Shown here in pieces: positions 17,488 through 28,346 of a stretch of 63,493 bases of DNA (the stretch's first letter is position 1; the number at the start of each line of letters is the position of its first letter). The DNA is from Candidatus Cloacimonadota bacterium (GTDB taxonomy: Bacteria; Cloacimonadota; Cloacimonadia; Cloacimonadales; TCS61). The stretch spans positions 1 to 63,493 of the forward strand of contig JAGGWK010000007.1 of the NCBI GenBank assembly GCA_021157525.1, read 5' to 3'. Both the position numbers and the translations under genes were made by a program. The notes under the pieces were generated by a model. The model was given only the letters and a program-made list of their open reading frames with translations, was not told the origin of the DNA and did no database searches.

Positions 17488-20334
17488 CTATTTCAACAGC
17501 AAGCATTTCTCGCTTCTGGCATTTTTCCCACTCTGGATGCGGTACAGATACAGCCCGGATGCCACCGGTTTTTCACCATCATCTTCACCATTCCATACTA
17601 CGCTGTAACTTCCTGCATCCCGATAGCCAGAAACCAGTGTACGCACTTTCCGGCCTTTTACATTATATATTTCCACACTCACTTCCCCGGATGCAGGCAG
17701 CGAATAGCAGATGGTTGTCGCAGGATTGAAAGGATTTGGATAAGCCGCCAGAGATAGCTTTTTTGCCATCACTACCGGCGCAGCATCCACACTACCCAAC
17801 TCCGTAAGAATGTCATGCAGTGCCGCAGTCACATCGACCTGCTGGCAATAATAGAGCGGGAACCCAAACAGCACCATCGTCCCTGCCTCCTGTGCCATCA
17901 CCGCAACCGGCTCATCCTGATAACTGCTTCCCCCGGCACTGTCAAAGGTATAGATGCCATTGGCCGCATCGGGAAAAATAGCCACATAGGGCAAGGTGCC
18001 GTTGAATGCAGGGTTTACCTTATCTGCATCCACGGCTATGGTGGGGTACATGCTGGACGCAGCGGCGGTAAATTCGAAGGTAGAAATCAGCTGTGAAGCC
18101 GGGCATCCTGCAAAGTCGCTAATGAAGAAGGAAGGCATAGACGCAGTGGTTTTCCAACCCGAGATGATCAGTTTGCCACCTCCCAGCAGATAGCACCCCA
18201 AGTCGTTCACACTGCCATCTATAAAATGCTCAAAAAGGTCGTCATCATGCCAGATCACGGTGTGATATTGAGCCAGCAAATCAAGTGGCGGAAGGCCATC
18301 CTGGGCCACATCGTAGTCAGTATGAGGTGCATTGATCACGGCATCATAAAAGAGATCAACGACCTCATCAGACGGTGTACCGTCCAGGGTTTCATCCACC
18401 ACAAGGATACCCTGATCCAGCGGAAATGCGATGGGAGTGGCGGCAAAGACCTCCGAGAAGGCTGAGTGGAAGGTACCATCCAGTACTGCCTGAACCTGAT
18501 AATAATAGGTTGTGCCATTGGTCACACTTTCATCCAGATAGGAGGTTTCGGTGACCACCGCAGTGTTGATTTTGCTAAAGGGGCCAGATTCATTCTCCCC
18601 CCGCCACACATCGTAGCCATCCACAGAGACGTCGTCCCATAACGGGCTCCACAGCACCATCACTTTGCCGTCGGCAGCGTAGGCATTGCTCACTTCCATG
18701 GTGTGCTGAGTTGTCATGCGGCTGAGAATCCAATGATCGGGATCCAGAGCAACGGCAGATATATCACTGCCGGAAAGGGTGAGGTTGGTAACGGCTGGAG
18801 AGCCGGGATTAGCCTGCACTCGCAGTGAATCGCTGCCGGAGGTGTAGGTAACTTCTATAGGCAAATCACAGTAAAACTCCGTGGCACAATTGGAGATGGT
18901 TTTGGCAAACACCCGTAGCTGGGATGTCCCTTCGTCCAGAAACCAGGCATATTCCAGGTTTGGTGTTCCCGGATGATAGATCCACTGTTGAAAGAACTGC
19001 TCCAGATCCAGACCACTTTGAGCCTCGCAGACATCTTGAAAATCCTGAGTAATAACATTTCCGTTTTTGTAGGTTTGAAAATAGGTTTGCAGAGTGGCAA
19101 AGAACGTGTCATCTCCCATCATCATCCGCAGCATGTGCAACACCGATGCCGCTTTTTCATAGGTGGTAGGTACAAATATCGCCGTAGGTAAGGGATCGTA
19201 AATCGTATTCACTCCCGAGCCTGCCCAGTTGAGGTAGTAATTCTGGAGATTGAGTCGCACATAGTTTTGCATGGCCTCATAGCCCTGAGTTGCCTCTATC
19301 CACACCGCTTCGGAATAGACGGCAAAACCCTCGGAAAGCCACACATCCTTCCACGTGAGAGGTGTGAGACAATCACCAAACCAGTGGTGGGACAGCTCGT
19401 GAGCCACCACGGTTTCGTAGGAGTGATTTCCGGTGATAAGGTTGCTCCCTAAAGTTACCATGGTTTGGTGTTCCATAGCACCATAGGTGGCAAAATTGGT
19501 GATGGCATTCCCGGCTTTTTCAAAGGGATACATGCCGTAGGCATCGGAATAAACCTGCAACATCTGGGGGTAATTGGACAAATCTTCCACCGCATTATTA
19601 TAGATGCCGGCAGAGGCAAAATGCTGGATGGGGATGCCGTTCCAGCTGTCGTTGATCTCATTATATTGCCGCGCAACAAATGCCACCAAATAGGTTGCGA
19701 TGGGGTTTTGACCATCCCAATTGTGGGTCATCATGCCGTTACCCAGATCTTCTATAGAGGTACGGATGCCGTTTGCCGCCACCTTCCAGTCATCTCGCAC
19801 CGTGATGTGCAGATCAGTTTCGGCCTTATCCCATGGATGGTCGTAGCAAGGCCACCAGTAGCGGGATGCATTGGGATCAGACACCGTAAAGATGCCGTTT
19901 GCCCCAAAGAACATTCCCAGCTGATAGGTTCCACTGCTGAGGATGGGATTGCCGGAATAGTTCACAACCGTGGTAAACTGGGTACCGGGAGATACCTGCC
20001 CCAGCGGGATTGCGATTACCCCATCCTGAAATGTGTATGGTGCAACAGATCCATTAAGCAACACACCGTCCACATCCAGCCCTTCCAGCTCGTAAGAGAT
20101 TTCGCTGAGGGTTTCTTCGGCAATTACCGTGGTTTCCACCGCGCCGAATATATATTGATCCTGGTCATTTATGGTTATGGTAACATCATAATGAAGGATA
20201 TCAAAGCCATGGGCGGAATCTGCCCGTGTATATTCTCCGGAAACGGTGAAATCCGGTTTATAGCCAGTTTTGGGGTGGGCATAGAGCGAAAGCCCCACCA
20301 TAATGATAAGAATGGTCAATACTGTTTTTTTCAT
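17488..20334 (-). CDS. Secreted M1-family aminopeptidase with FN3 and T9SS-type C-terminal domain
   Basis: The 948-residue protein starts with a signal peptide (residues ~1-20). The gluzincin core has GAMEH at 285-289, HELSHHW with zinc ligands His312 and His316, and the third ligand Glu335 in LSEGF. A fibronectin type III domain follows (~560-650), then an unassigned ~150-residue region, and finally a FlgD-like sorting domain beginning AYPNPFNPATT and ending near SGLYLYRIQSG. M1 enzymes remove N-terminal residues from peptides; here it is likely exported, in keeping with a peptide-fermenting lifestyle. It is monocistronic, divergent from groL, with GGGGAATAT before the ATG. Confidence 0.9.
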   Translation of the reverse strand: MKKTVLTILIIMVGLSLYAHPKTGYKPDFTVSGEYTRADSAHGFDILHYDVTITINDQDQYIFGAVETTVIAEETLSEISYELEGLDVDGVLLNGSVAPYTFQDGVIAIPLGQVSPGTQFTTVVNYSGNPILSSGTYQLGMFFGANGIFTVSDPNASRYWWPCYDHPWDKAETDLHITVRDDWKVAANGIRTSIEDLGNGMMTHNWDGQNPIATYLVAFVARQYNEINDSWNGIPIQHFASAGIYNNAVEDLSNYPQMLQVYSDAYGMYPFEKAGNAITNFATYGAMEHQTMVTLGSNLITGNHSYETVVAHELSHHWFGDCLTPLTWKDVWLSEGFAVYSEAVWIEATQGYEAMQNYVRLNLQNYYLNWAGSGVNTIYDPLPTAIFVPTTYEKAASVLHMLRMMMGDDTFFATLQTYFQTYKNGNVITQDFQDVCEAQSGLDLEQFFQQWIYHPGTPNLEYAWFLDEGTSQLRVFAKTISNCATEFYCDLPIEVTYTSGSDSLRVQANPGSPAVTNLTLSGSDISAVALDPDHWILSRMTTQHTMEVSNAYAADGKVMVLWSPLWDDVSVDGYDVWRGENESGPFSKINTAVVTETSYLDESVTNGTTYYYQVQAVLDGTFHSAFSEVFAATPIAFPLDQGILVVDETLDGTPSDEVVDLFYDAVINAPHTDYDVAQDGLPPLDLLAQYHTVIWHDDDLFEHFIDGSVNDLGCYLLGGGKLIISGWKTTASMPSFFISDFAGCPASQLISTFEFTAAASSMYPTIAVDADKVNPAFNGTLPYVAIFPDAANGIYTFDSAGGSSYQDEPVAVMAQEAGTMVLFGFPLYYCQQVDVTAALHDILTELGSVDAAPVVMAKKLSLAAYPNPFNPATTICYSLPASGEVSVEIYNVKGRKVRTLVSGYRDAGSYSVVWNGEDDGEKPVASGLYLYRIQSGKNARSEKCLLLK

Positions 20335-20421
20335 ATATTCCCCTTTTCCTTTTTTTTTCGTTTTAATATTTGGTCAGGTGCAAAAAGCTGACAATCAATT
20401 TCTCGATTTTTTTATTTTTGT

Positions 20422-20474
20422 TTGACAAAAAAACAGCTACGTTATTTCTAGCACTCATATAGAGAGATTGCTAA
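20422..20474 (+). promoter_or_regulatory. groL promoter with CIRCE operator (HrcA site)
   Basis: A -35 element TTGACA (20422-20427) is followed 17 nt later by a T-rich -10 region TTTCTA. Overlapping it is the inverted repeat CTAGCACTC-N9-GATTGCTAA (20448-20474), which matches the CIRCE consensus TTAGCACTC-N9-GAGTGCTAA except for two positions. CIRCE is the operator of the heat-shock repressor HrcA, so groL should be induced by heat or misfolding stress. hrcA itself is not in the window. Confidence 0.88.
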
Positions 20475-20505
20475 AAATTAAATTAATGGATAGAGGAGGT
20501 TCTAA

Positions 20506-22149
<1,644 letters not shown>

Positions 22150-22170
22150 GATTCAGAAAACTGAGATATT

Positions 22171-22208
22171 GCAAAGCTGCTCCTTTTCTGGAGCAGCTTT
22201 GCCGATTT
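22171..22208 (+). terminator. groL terminator
   Basis: A perfect 13-bp inverted repeat GCAAAGCTGCTCC / GGAGCAGCTTTGC with a six-base loop TTTTCT lies 22 nt after the groL stop and is followed by CGATTTTA. The stem is strong, the T-run short, so it may act in both directions. Confidence 0.85.
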
Positions 22209-22226
22209 TACCCACCCAAAAATCCC

Positions 22227-22256
22227 TTGACATCATTAACCGCTGTTTTTTTTCTA
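22227..22256 (+). promoter_or_regulatory. Promoter of tRNA-Leu
   Basis: TTGACA (22227-22232) is followed, after 18 nt, by TTTCTA (22251-22256), nine bases before the mature tRNA 5' end. The same TTTCTA -10-like hexamer occurs in the groL promoter. Position relative to the tRNA makes a promoter role likely even though TTTCTA is a poor match to TATAAT. Confidence 0.6.
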
Positions 22257-22265
22257 CCTGCCTGT

Positions 22266-22351
22266 GCCGAAGTGGTGAAATTGGTAGACGCAGTGGACTC
22301 AAAATCCTCCGAGCTTTGCTCATGCCGGTTCGATTCCGGCCTTCGGCACCA
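22266..22351 (+). tRNA. tRNA-Leu (anticodon CAA)
   Basis: The acceptor stem GCCGAAG/CTTCGGC, D arm with TTGGTAGA, anticodon loop CTCAAAA (anticodon CAA, reading UUG), a long class II variable arm (GAGC-TTT-GCTC) and T arm GCCGG-TTCGATT-CCGGC are all present, with discriminator A and an encoded CCA end. One mismatch, U28 against U42, sits in the anticodon stem. The TTG codon it reads is also used as a start codon in several ribosomal genes here. Confidence 0.95.
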
Positions 22352-22453
22352 GTTATTTTTTAATGGAGGGAAAGGACTAAATCTTGCTAAGATACAATTC
22401 CAAATTTGCGACTTGCTCGCTTTGAATTAAAATGTGACGTGGAGGATCTGACG

Positions 22454-23548
22454 ATGAAGAAAATAACCTTATTCTACTTAGCAATGGTGACTTTAGTACT
22501 TTTACCGGTGTCATCTTTCGCTGTATCAAATGCAGCGGTAATATTTCTTACCATAGAACCGGGGTCTCGTTCCGGCGCTATGGGTCACTCGTATGTAGCC
22601 CAGGCAGATGATGCTTTTGCAAACTGGTGGAACCCTGCCATGCTGGCTTTTAATCGCAAAACACAGTTTGCAGGAATGCACTCAAACTGGTTTGGTGAAG
22701 TTTTTGATGATATGTACTATGACTATTTTGCCATGAGCAAGTATGTGGAAGATGTAGGAAACTTCGGATTTTCTATTACCTATATGACCTATGGCGAGCA
22801 GGAACGTACTGGCGAAGAGCAGCCGGATCCCGGTGAAACCCCTGAAACCTTCAAGAGCTTTGATGTATCTGTTGCAGGAACCTATGCCTACCAGTGGAAA
22901 CCTGATGTTGGTGTCGGTGTAACTTTTAAATTTATCTATAGCGACCTTGCGCCGGAAGGCCAGGGAAATACAGAAAATGAAGTGAAAGGACAGGGAACCA
23001 GTTTCGCCTTTGACTTGGGCTATGCCCACAAAGATATCTTTGTTAAAAACCTCGATTTTGGCTTGAACTTTCAAAACTTTGGACCCAATATCACCTACAT
23101 CAACGAATCTCAATCTGACCCTCTACCCATGAACGTGAAACTGGGCTTCAGCTATACTGCTGTTGATCATAAATACAGCAAGCTGACCTTCAACGCTGAT
23201 ATGAATAAGATGCTGGCAAACCGCGATAACCTCTTTAAACGTGTCTTCACTGCGTGGGGTGACGACTTTACCAAAGACGATTTCAAATCCTTCGATAACT
23301 TTATAAACTCCACCGAGATTCGGGAAGTCATCCTGGGCTTCGGTGCCGAATATCAGTATCTGAATCTACTCTCTGTTCGGGCTGGATACTATGCCGACCG
23401 TGCCGGGGAAATTACCGGACCATCCTTCGGCGGTGGTATTCACCGTTTTATCAACGACAAATACAAGTTGAATGTCGATTTTGCAATGCAACCCGCCGGC
23501 GGTTTGCAGGATTATAACCAGACCTTTACGCTGCGCATCGAGTTCTAG
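22454..23548 (+). CDS. PorV/PorQ-family outer-membrane protein
   Basis: This 364-residue protein has a signal peptide ending near SSFA and the PorV-family opening: a run with SRSGAMGHSYVAQADDAFANWWNPAML, then alternating beta-strand pattern to a C-terminal ...TLRIEF with a terminal aromatic residue, typical of outer-membrane barrels. In T9SS systems PorV shuttles cargo with C-terminal sorting domains to the surface. The start is ATG 22454 (GTGGAGGATCTGACG upstream), sixteen codons inside the listed ORF. It is the first gene of a close-packed run to truA, 4 nt before the M6 protease, implying coupled expression with that cargo. Confidence 0.82.
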   Translation: MKKITLFYLAMVTLVLLPVSSFAVSNAAVIFLTIEPGSRSGAMGHSYVAQADDAFANWWNPAMLAFNRKTQFAGMHSNWFGEVFDDMYYDYFAMSKYVEDVGNFGFSITYMTYGEQERTGEEQPDPGETPETFKSFDVSVAGTYAYQWKPDVGVGVTFKFIYSDLAPEGQGNTENEVKGQGTSFAFDLGYAHKDIFVKNLDFGLNFQNFGPNITYINESQSDPLPMNVKLGFSYTAVDHKYSKLTFNADMNKMLANRDNLFKRVFTAWGDDFTKDDFKSFDNFINSTEIREVILGFGAEYQYLNLLSVRAGYYADRAGEITGPSFGGGIHRFINDKYKLNVDFAMQPAGGLQDYNQTFTLRIEF

Positions 23549-23552
23549 CTCT

Positions 23553-26500
23553 ATGAAGATTCGAACCATGCAGATTCTGCTGGTTCTTACCGGTCTCTTT
23601 CTGGGGGCCGGTGGAGAACTGTATGCCAGGAAAATTCCCCTCATCCGGTTTGCTACCGAAGCAAAAACGCCAAAAATCAGCCCACTTCAACAGTACTTTT
23701 CCAGGCCCGCTGACCGACGCAACATAAACCGCGGTAACAAACTCCTCATACTGCTGGTTGAATTTCAACAGGAGATCACAGACGATCCCCTTACCACCGG
23801 AGACGGCACCTTTGTGCAGGATGCAGCAGACTTCCCCGGAATGCCTTATCCCGACGAGCTGAGCCTGGCCAAACCGCCTCACAATCAAGCTTTTTTCGCC
23901 CTTCATGCCGAAGCACTGAAATACTATTATTACGGAGCCAGCTCAGGCAGCCTCAATCTCGTTACAAACATCTATCCACAACCCGCAGCCGGAGAAGACT
24001 TCGCAGCCTATCAACTACCCCAAACCATGAGCTACTACCATCCAGCAGGTGCCACAAATGCAGAAAAAGTAGCCCGCTTTGAAGAATATTTCCACGATGT
24101 CTTTACCGAAGCCGATCAAGATTCCACCATCAATTTTGCTTACTATGACCATTTCATGATTATCCACGCTGGATCCGACTGGCAGCACGACGTAAACGGC
24201 GACACTCCCTCAGACATCCCCTCATTTTTCATCCAGATGGGCTCTGGCAAAGAAATTTATGTGGATGACGGCGTGATGATAGACCATGCCTGCAACATCC
24301 CGGAAATGATCACCCAGGATATCACATCAGATGTGGTAAATGGAAAACAGACTTACTTCAACTTTGGTCTTATCAATGCCGTAATGGCCCATGAATTCGG
24401 CCACTCGTTGGGATTTGTGGATCTGTACAACACCTCCAATTTCAACCCCGGTGTAGGCTATTTTGAAATCATGGATAATGGCGGATCCGGTGCGATCCCT
24501 ATTTCCGGAACCGATGCAAATTACATCCTGGAAGGTGGCCTGCCGGTTTATCCCGGTGCGTGGCACCGCATAAAAGTATGGGGAGATGCCTTTGCCGCCC
24601 GAGGTATCCTGCAAACCATAGACGATGTTCCCCTGGATGAAGAGATAACCATGCTTCCTGCGGAATCGATGATCTACCCCACCCAATCAACCACCGATCC
24701 CATGTTTATCAAAATTCCCCTCAGCGACAAAGAATACATCCTGCTGGAAAATCGCCAGGTTGATCCCGATGGTGATGGCGGCGCTTATGCCGAAGTCTCC
24801 GATGGCGGCTGGGTGATTCTCTACCCCAGCTCTACAGATCCCTTTGATCACTATCCCAATTACGAATACGACTACTTCTTACCCGGGTGGTCTGACCCTA
24901 TGGGCAATGTGCATGGCGGCGGCATCCTGGCCTGGCATATCAACGATAAGCGCATATATGATGACGGCTACATCAATGCCGACGGAGAATTTGTGAGCAA
25001 CCATGACGCAAATGCGGTAAATGCCTACTACAACTATCGCGGCGTCCGCATCATCGAGGCCGACAACATCGCAGACATCGGCAATCCCAGCTCACTGTAC
25101 TGGAACGGCACCCCCTACGAACCCTTCTTCCGCTATCAACCGGTACTAAACACCCATGGCTACATCACCGGCTGGGATGACCAGACCATTCAGCAACCTA
25201 ACGGTAACCAGACCTTCATCGGCACGTACCACAACACCGAGCTAAGCAGCTCCTCCCATCCTGCACTGAAAACCGATACCGGCCAATCCTCTTTCTTCCG
25301 CATCTACGATATCAGCAGCTTTCCCATCACTCTCGGCGAATCCCGCACCATGACGCTGAAAATCGGCACATCACTCTTTGAAAGCACCCGATCGCTGGGA
25401 AGCTTTGTCGGCGCTATAAAAGTGAGTGATATCGGCACCGCTATGGGCTTCCCTGCCATCGTACTCAGCGCCCACCGCACCTTGCACTTCTTCTTTGATA
25501 TCGCCGGCCAATGGGGTGATCATTTCAACCTGAGCCTTCCCTTCGAAGCAAAGCCCTATCACGACATCATTGCCGTGGATGAAGACCAAAATGGAGAATC
25601 GGAATTCCTCATCTCTTCGGGAACCCGGCTCTACAGCGCCACAACCACCGACATAACCCAGCGCACCTACCCCGATTCCATCATCGATACACCTCTCTGG
25701 CTTCCGCAGTTCCAGCGCCTGGTAGTGGCCACCTCCTCCATGATCTACAGCCAAGACGACAGCCTGGCCATTCCCGATGCGCAGCTGCTGTTCAATGGCA
25801 CTCACATCATCGCCGTCAGTCAGGATGCAGTCTACACTATCCAGCCACAGGATTTTTCCCTCGTCTCCACCACACCGCTACCCTTCACCGTTTCCCACTA
25901 CGCGCCCCGTTATTATCAGGATGCAAACCCCCAATACTCAGCCCTCTTTGTTCAGGATGACGCAGGCAAAGTGCACCGCATCCAGGATGACCGGATAACT
26001 ACTATTTTCGATCCCCGGGCTTATACCGCGATGCTGCCCACCCAGATGGCCATTGGCACTCTGTTTGATGACGGCCAACCCTACATTGTGTTGGGATGCG
26101 AAGATCGGGTGATTGCCATTACCACCAGCGGAACCCTGGCTTCGGGTTTCCCCGCCCTCATAGAGAATAAAACCAGCACCCCCTGCGGATTTCCCCGCAT
26201 CGTCCGCTTTGATGGCGAGCCAACGATCTTTGTCCCGGAAATCGATGGTGGCTACATCGCCGTAGATGCCTCTGGTCACATGAACGATGCCCTCTCCTTT
26301 TCCTGGCAAAATACCGGTGTAAGCGATCGCATGCTGTGGGATGGCGAGACGTTGCACTATTTCTTCATCCGTTCTTCAGAAGCACTTTTTGCAGCCACCT
26401 CATCCAGTTTCACAGCACCGCCACTGATCTGGGGTGGAAAGAATTTCCAGCAGCGCACTGCCTACGGCGAGATCGTGCCTCCTCAATCCCAAAGTTCTTT

Positions 26501-26753
26501 CAGTGCCTATGCTTTCCCCAATCCTGCATCTTCTGCAGAAACCCGCATCCACATAGAAGGAGCTCAGGGAATGATTTCCGTAAAAATATTTGACATCGCG
26601 GGCAACCGCATATTTTCGAAACAGATTTCCTGTGAGCCCCATACAGCGCAGGATATCCGCTGGGATATCTCCGCCGTGGCTTCCGGAGTTTATTATGCGG
26701 TAATACGGGGAATGGGTAAAACGGAAACCGTGCCCATTGCCATTGAAAAATAA
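23553..26753 (+). CDS. Secreted M6-family metalloprotease (immune inhibitor A-like) with C-terminal sorting domain
   Basis: The 1066-residue protein has a signal peptide (LLVLTGLFLGAGGELYA) and an M6 catalytic domain with HEFGHSLGFVD, zinc ligands His280 and His284 and catalytic Glu281. A beta-rich middle region (~600-960) of unassigned type follows, then a FlgD-like tail (YAFPNPASSAET ... SGVYYAVIRG) whose final residues IAIEK match a T9SS-type terminus. It probably degrades extracellular protein. ATG 23553 lies 4 nt after the PorV stop; the ORF track starts further upstream inside that gene. The HEFGH motif, signal peptide and sorting tail are seen; export by T9SS is inferred. Confidence 0.85.
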   Translation: MKIRTMQILLVLTGLFLGAGGELYARKIPLIRFATEAKTPKISPLQQYFSRPADRRNINRGNKLLILLVEFQQEITDDPLTTGDGTFVQDAADFPGMPYPDELSLAKPPHNQAFFALHAEALKYYYYGASSGSLNLVTNIYPQPAAGEDFAAYQLPQTMSYYHPAGATNAEKVARFEEYFHDVFTEADQDSTINFAYYDHFMIIHAGSDWQHDVNGDTPSDIPSFFIQMGSGKEIYVDDGVMIDHACNIPEMITQDITSDVVNGKQTYFNFGLINAVMAHEFGHSLGFVDLYNTSNFNPGVGYFEIMDNGGSGAIPISGTDANYILEGGLPVYPGAWHRIKVWGDAFAARGILQTIDDVPLDEEITMLPAESMIYPTQSTTDPMFIKIPLSDKEYILLENRQVDPDGDGGAYAEVSDGGWVILYPSSTDPFDHYPNYEYDYFLPGWSDPMGNVHGGGILAWHINDKRIYDDGYINADGEFVSNHDANAVNAYYNYRGVRIIEADNIADIGNPSSLYWNGTPYEPFFRYQPVLNTHGYITGWDDQTIQQPNGNQTFIGTYHNTELSSSSHPALKTDTGQSSFFRIYDISSFPITLGESRTMTLKIGTSLFESTRSLGSFVGAIKVSDIGTAMGFPAIVLSAHRTLHFFFDIAGQWGDHFNLSLPFEAKPYHDIIAVDEDQNGESEFLISSGTRLYSATTTDITQRTYPDSIIDTPLWLPQFQRLVVATSSMIYSQDDSLAIPDAQLLFNGTHIIAVSQDAVYTIQPQDFSLVSTTPLPFTVSHYAPRYYQDANPQYSALFVQDDAGKVHRIQDDRITTIFDPRAYTAMLPTQMAIGTLFDDGQPYIVLGCEDRVIAITTSGTLASGFPALIENKTSTPCGFPRIVRFDGEPTIFVPEIDGGYIAVDASGHMNDALSFSWQNTGVSDRMLWDGETLHYFFIRSSEALFAATSSSFTAPPLIWGGKNFQQRTAYGEIVPPQSQSSFSAYAFPNPASSAETRIHIEGAQGMISVKIFDIAGNRIFSKQISCEPHTAQDIRWDISAVASGVYYAVIRGMGKTETVPIAIEK

Positions 26754-26763
26754 GGAGTTACAA

Positions 26764-27684
26764 ATGAAAAAAGCAATGATCACTCTCATCCTGTTGAGTC
26801 TCCTTCTCGGACTGGTTGCAGAGGAAATCAAAAACGATATTATCACTGTGAATTACCAGGAAAAGTCTGCATCCAGAGCAATGCTGATGTCTTCCCTTTT
26901 TCCCGGCGCTGGCCAGTTGTATGCCAATCCACGCAGCATCACCTCTTACATCTTCCCGGTATTAGAAATTGGCCTCTGGGTAGGATATTTTACCTACTTC
27001 AAGAGGGGAGAAGATAAGGAAGATGATTATGAACACTGGGCAAACAGAGAGAACATTAATCCTAACCCCGACGAAGATCCCATTTACCGCTACGATCGTA
27101 CCCGTTATAATAATTGCGTAGATGATTTTTTGGATGCCGTAAATTTCAACGCTCAAGTACTCAACAACGGCTACGAAAACCATTTCCGCCTGGATGAGAA
27201 AAATTCACAGCATTTTTACGAAGATATCGCCAAATACGATAAATATGTGCTGGGCTGGCTGGACTGGTATGATATCTACATGTCTGACAGTAGCGGTAAC
27301 TTCCTGCACTTCAATCTTGCCGACCCTACTTGGAAATTTGACCAGAATTCTCTGGGACAAAACGTCTGGAAGGGAAACTATGTGCAAAATCCCGATTCAC
27401 CTTACTATGATGCAGACCTCTACCCCGATGGCACTGGCTGGTACAGCGGAATGCGGGCCGAATACATCGACATGCGTGCCGACGCCGAAGCAGAGTACGA
27501 CAAAGCCCGTCTCTTTTCCTACGGTGTAATATTCAACCATATCTTTGCAGCCGTCGATGCTGTTCGTCTGGTAAAAAAACACAATCTTGGCGCAGTTTCC
27601 CAAAATCCTGTGTCTGTGAAATTGCTTCCCCTGGTTACTAATGACCGATTTACCCCTACATTGCAATTGCGGGTTGCCTTCTGA
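26764..27684 (+). CDS. Exported protein, tandem paralogue 1 (DUF5683-like)
   Basis: The 306-residue product has a signal peptide (MKKAMITLILLSLLLGLVAEE) followed by SRAMLMSSLFPGAGQLYANP and a hydrophobic segment (PVLEIGLWVGYFTYF). The SxxPGxGQxY pattern resembles DUF5683-type membrane proteins. The C-terminus ends in an alternating strand and ...LRVAF, like an outer-membrane protein. ATG 26764 follows AAGGAG. It is the first of three neighbouring paralogues that share this opening motif and length pattern. Function unknown; membership of the surface apparatus is inferred from context. Confidence 0.7.
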   Translation: MKKAMITLILLSLLLGLVAEEIKNDIITVNYQEKSASRAMLMSSLFPGAGQLYANPRSITSYIFPVLEIGLWVGYFTYFKRGEDKEDDYEHWANRENINPNPDEDPIYRYDRTRYNNCVDDFLDAVNFNAQVLNNGYENHFRLDEKNSQHFYEDIAKYDKYVLGWLDWYDIYMSDSSGNFLHFNLADPTWKFDQNSLGQNVWKGNYVQNPDSPYYDADLYPDGTGWYSGMRAEYIDMRADAEAEYDKARLFSYGVIFNHIFAAVDAVRLVKKHNLGAVSQNPVSVKLLPLVTNDRFTPTLQLRVAF

Positions 27685-28346
27685 TGAAACGCACTATCAT
27701 CACACTTCTCATTGTGCTCATGGCCATCTCAGCCTTTGCCGCGCAGCGGTCTGCAAAAAAGGCGATGCTCTTTTCTGCTCTGCTTCCCGGAGCCGGCGAA
27801 ATATATGTGCAAGACTACACCAAAGGCAGTATCTTCCTCTCGGTTGAAGCCGCCATTATTTTCAGCTATTTCCGGCTGCAACTGGAACGTACCTGGGCCA
27901 TAGACAGCTACAAGGAATTTGCCTTTGTAAAGGCCGATGTAGCCAAAGACAACGAAGACTGGTACTATCAGCTTATCCAGGACTGGGAGAGCAGCGAACG
28001 CTACAATCAGTCTATCTATCGGGATGCACGGAACTATTACCTCATCTACAAAAACGATCCTCAGGGATATCAGGACTATCTGGAAAAATATCTCATCCCT
28101 GAAGAAAATCAATGGGATTGGGAAACCAATACCAATTGGCAAAAGTTCCGTTCCATGCGCCATGATAAGCAAAACTTTGAAATCTATCAAAACTTCGCCA
28201 TCGCTGCAATGATACTGAACCGGCTGGTGAGTGTGGTAGATGTGACAACCAATATGAAACACCACAAACGACTGCTGAGCGGACTCTCCGTAGAGCCCGA
28301 CTTTGCCAAAAACGGAGTGCAGATACGTTATGAATACCGCTTTTAA
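27684..28346 (+). CDS. Exported protein, tandem paralogue 2 (DUF5683-like)
   Basis: The 220-residue product begins with a signal peptide (LLIVLMAISAFA) and the paralogue motif KKAMLFSALLPGAGEIYVQDY, then a hydrophobic segment and a charged, Tyr/Trp-rich helical region with ENQWDWE, ending ...IRYEYRF. Its ATG overlaps the stop of paralogue 1 (TGATG). The terminal Phe and strand pattern suggest outer-membrane location. Function unknown. Confidence 0.7.
   Translation: MKRTIITLLIVLMAISAFAAQRSAKKAMLFSALLPGAGEIYVQDYTKGSIFLSVEAAIIFSYFRLQLERTWAIDSYKEFAFVKADVAKDNEDWYYQLIQDWESSERYNQSIYRDARNYYLIYKNDPQGYQDYLEKYLIPEENQWDWETNTNWQKFRSMRHDKQNFEIYQNFAIAAMILNRLVSVVDVTTNMKHHKRLLSGLSVEPDFAKNGVQIRYEYRF

Noticed and set aside
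19465-20391. 308-codon ORF antisense to the M1 aminopeptidase
   Set aside because: The M1 zinc motifs on the other strand are decisive; this frame is a shadow.
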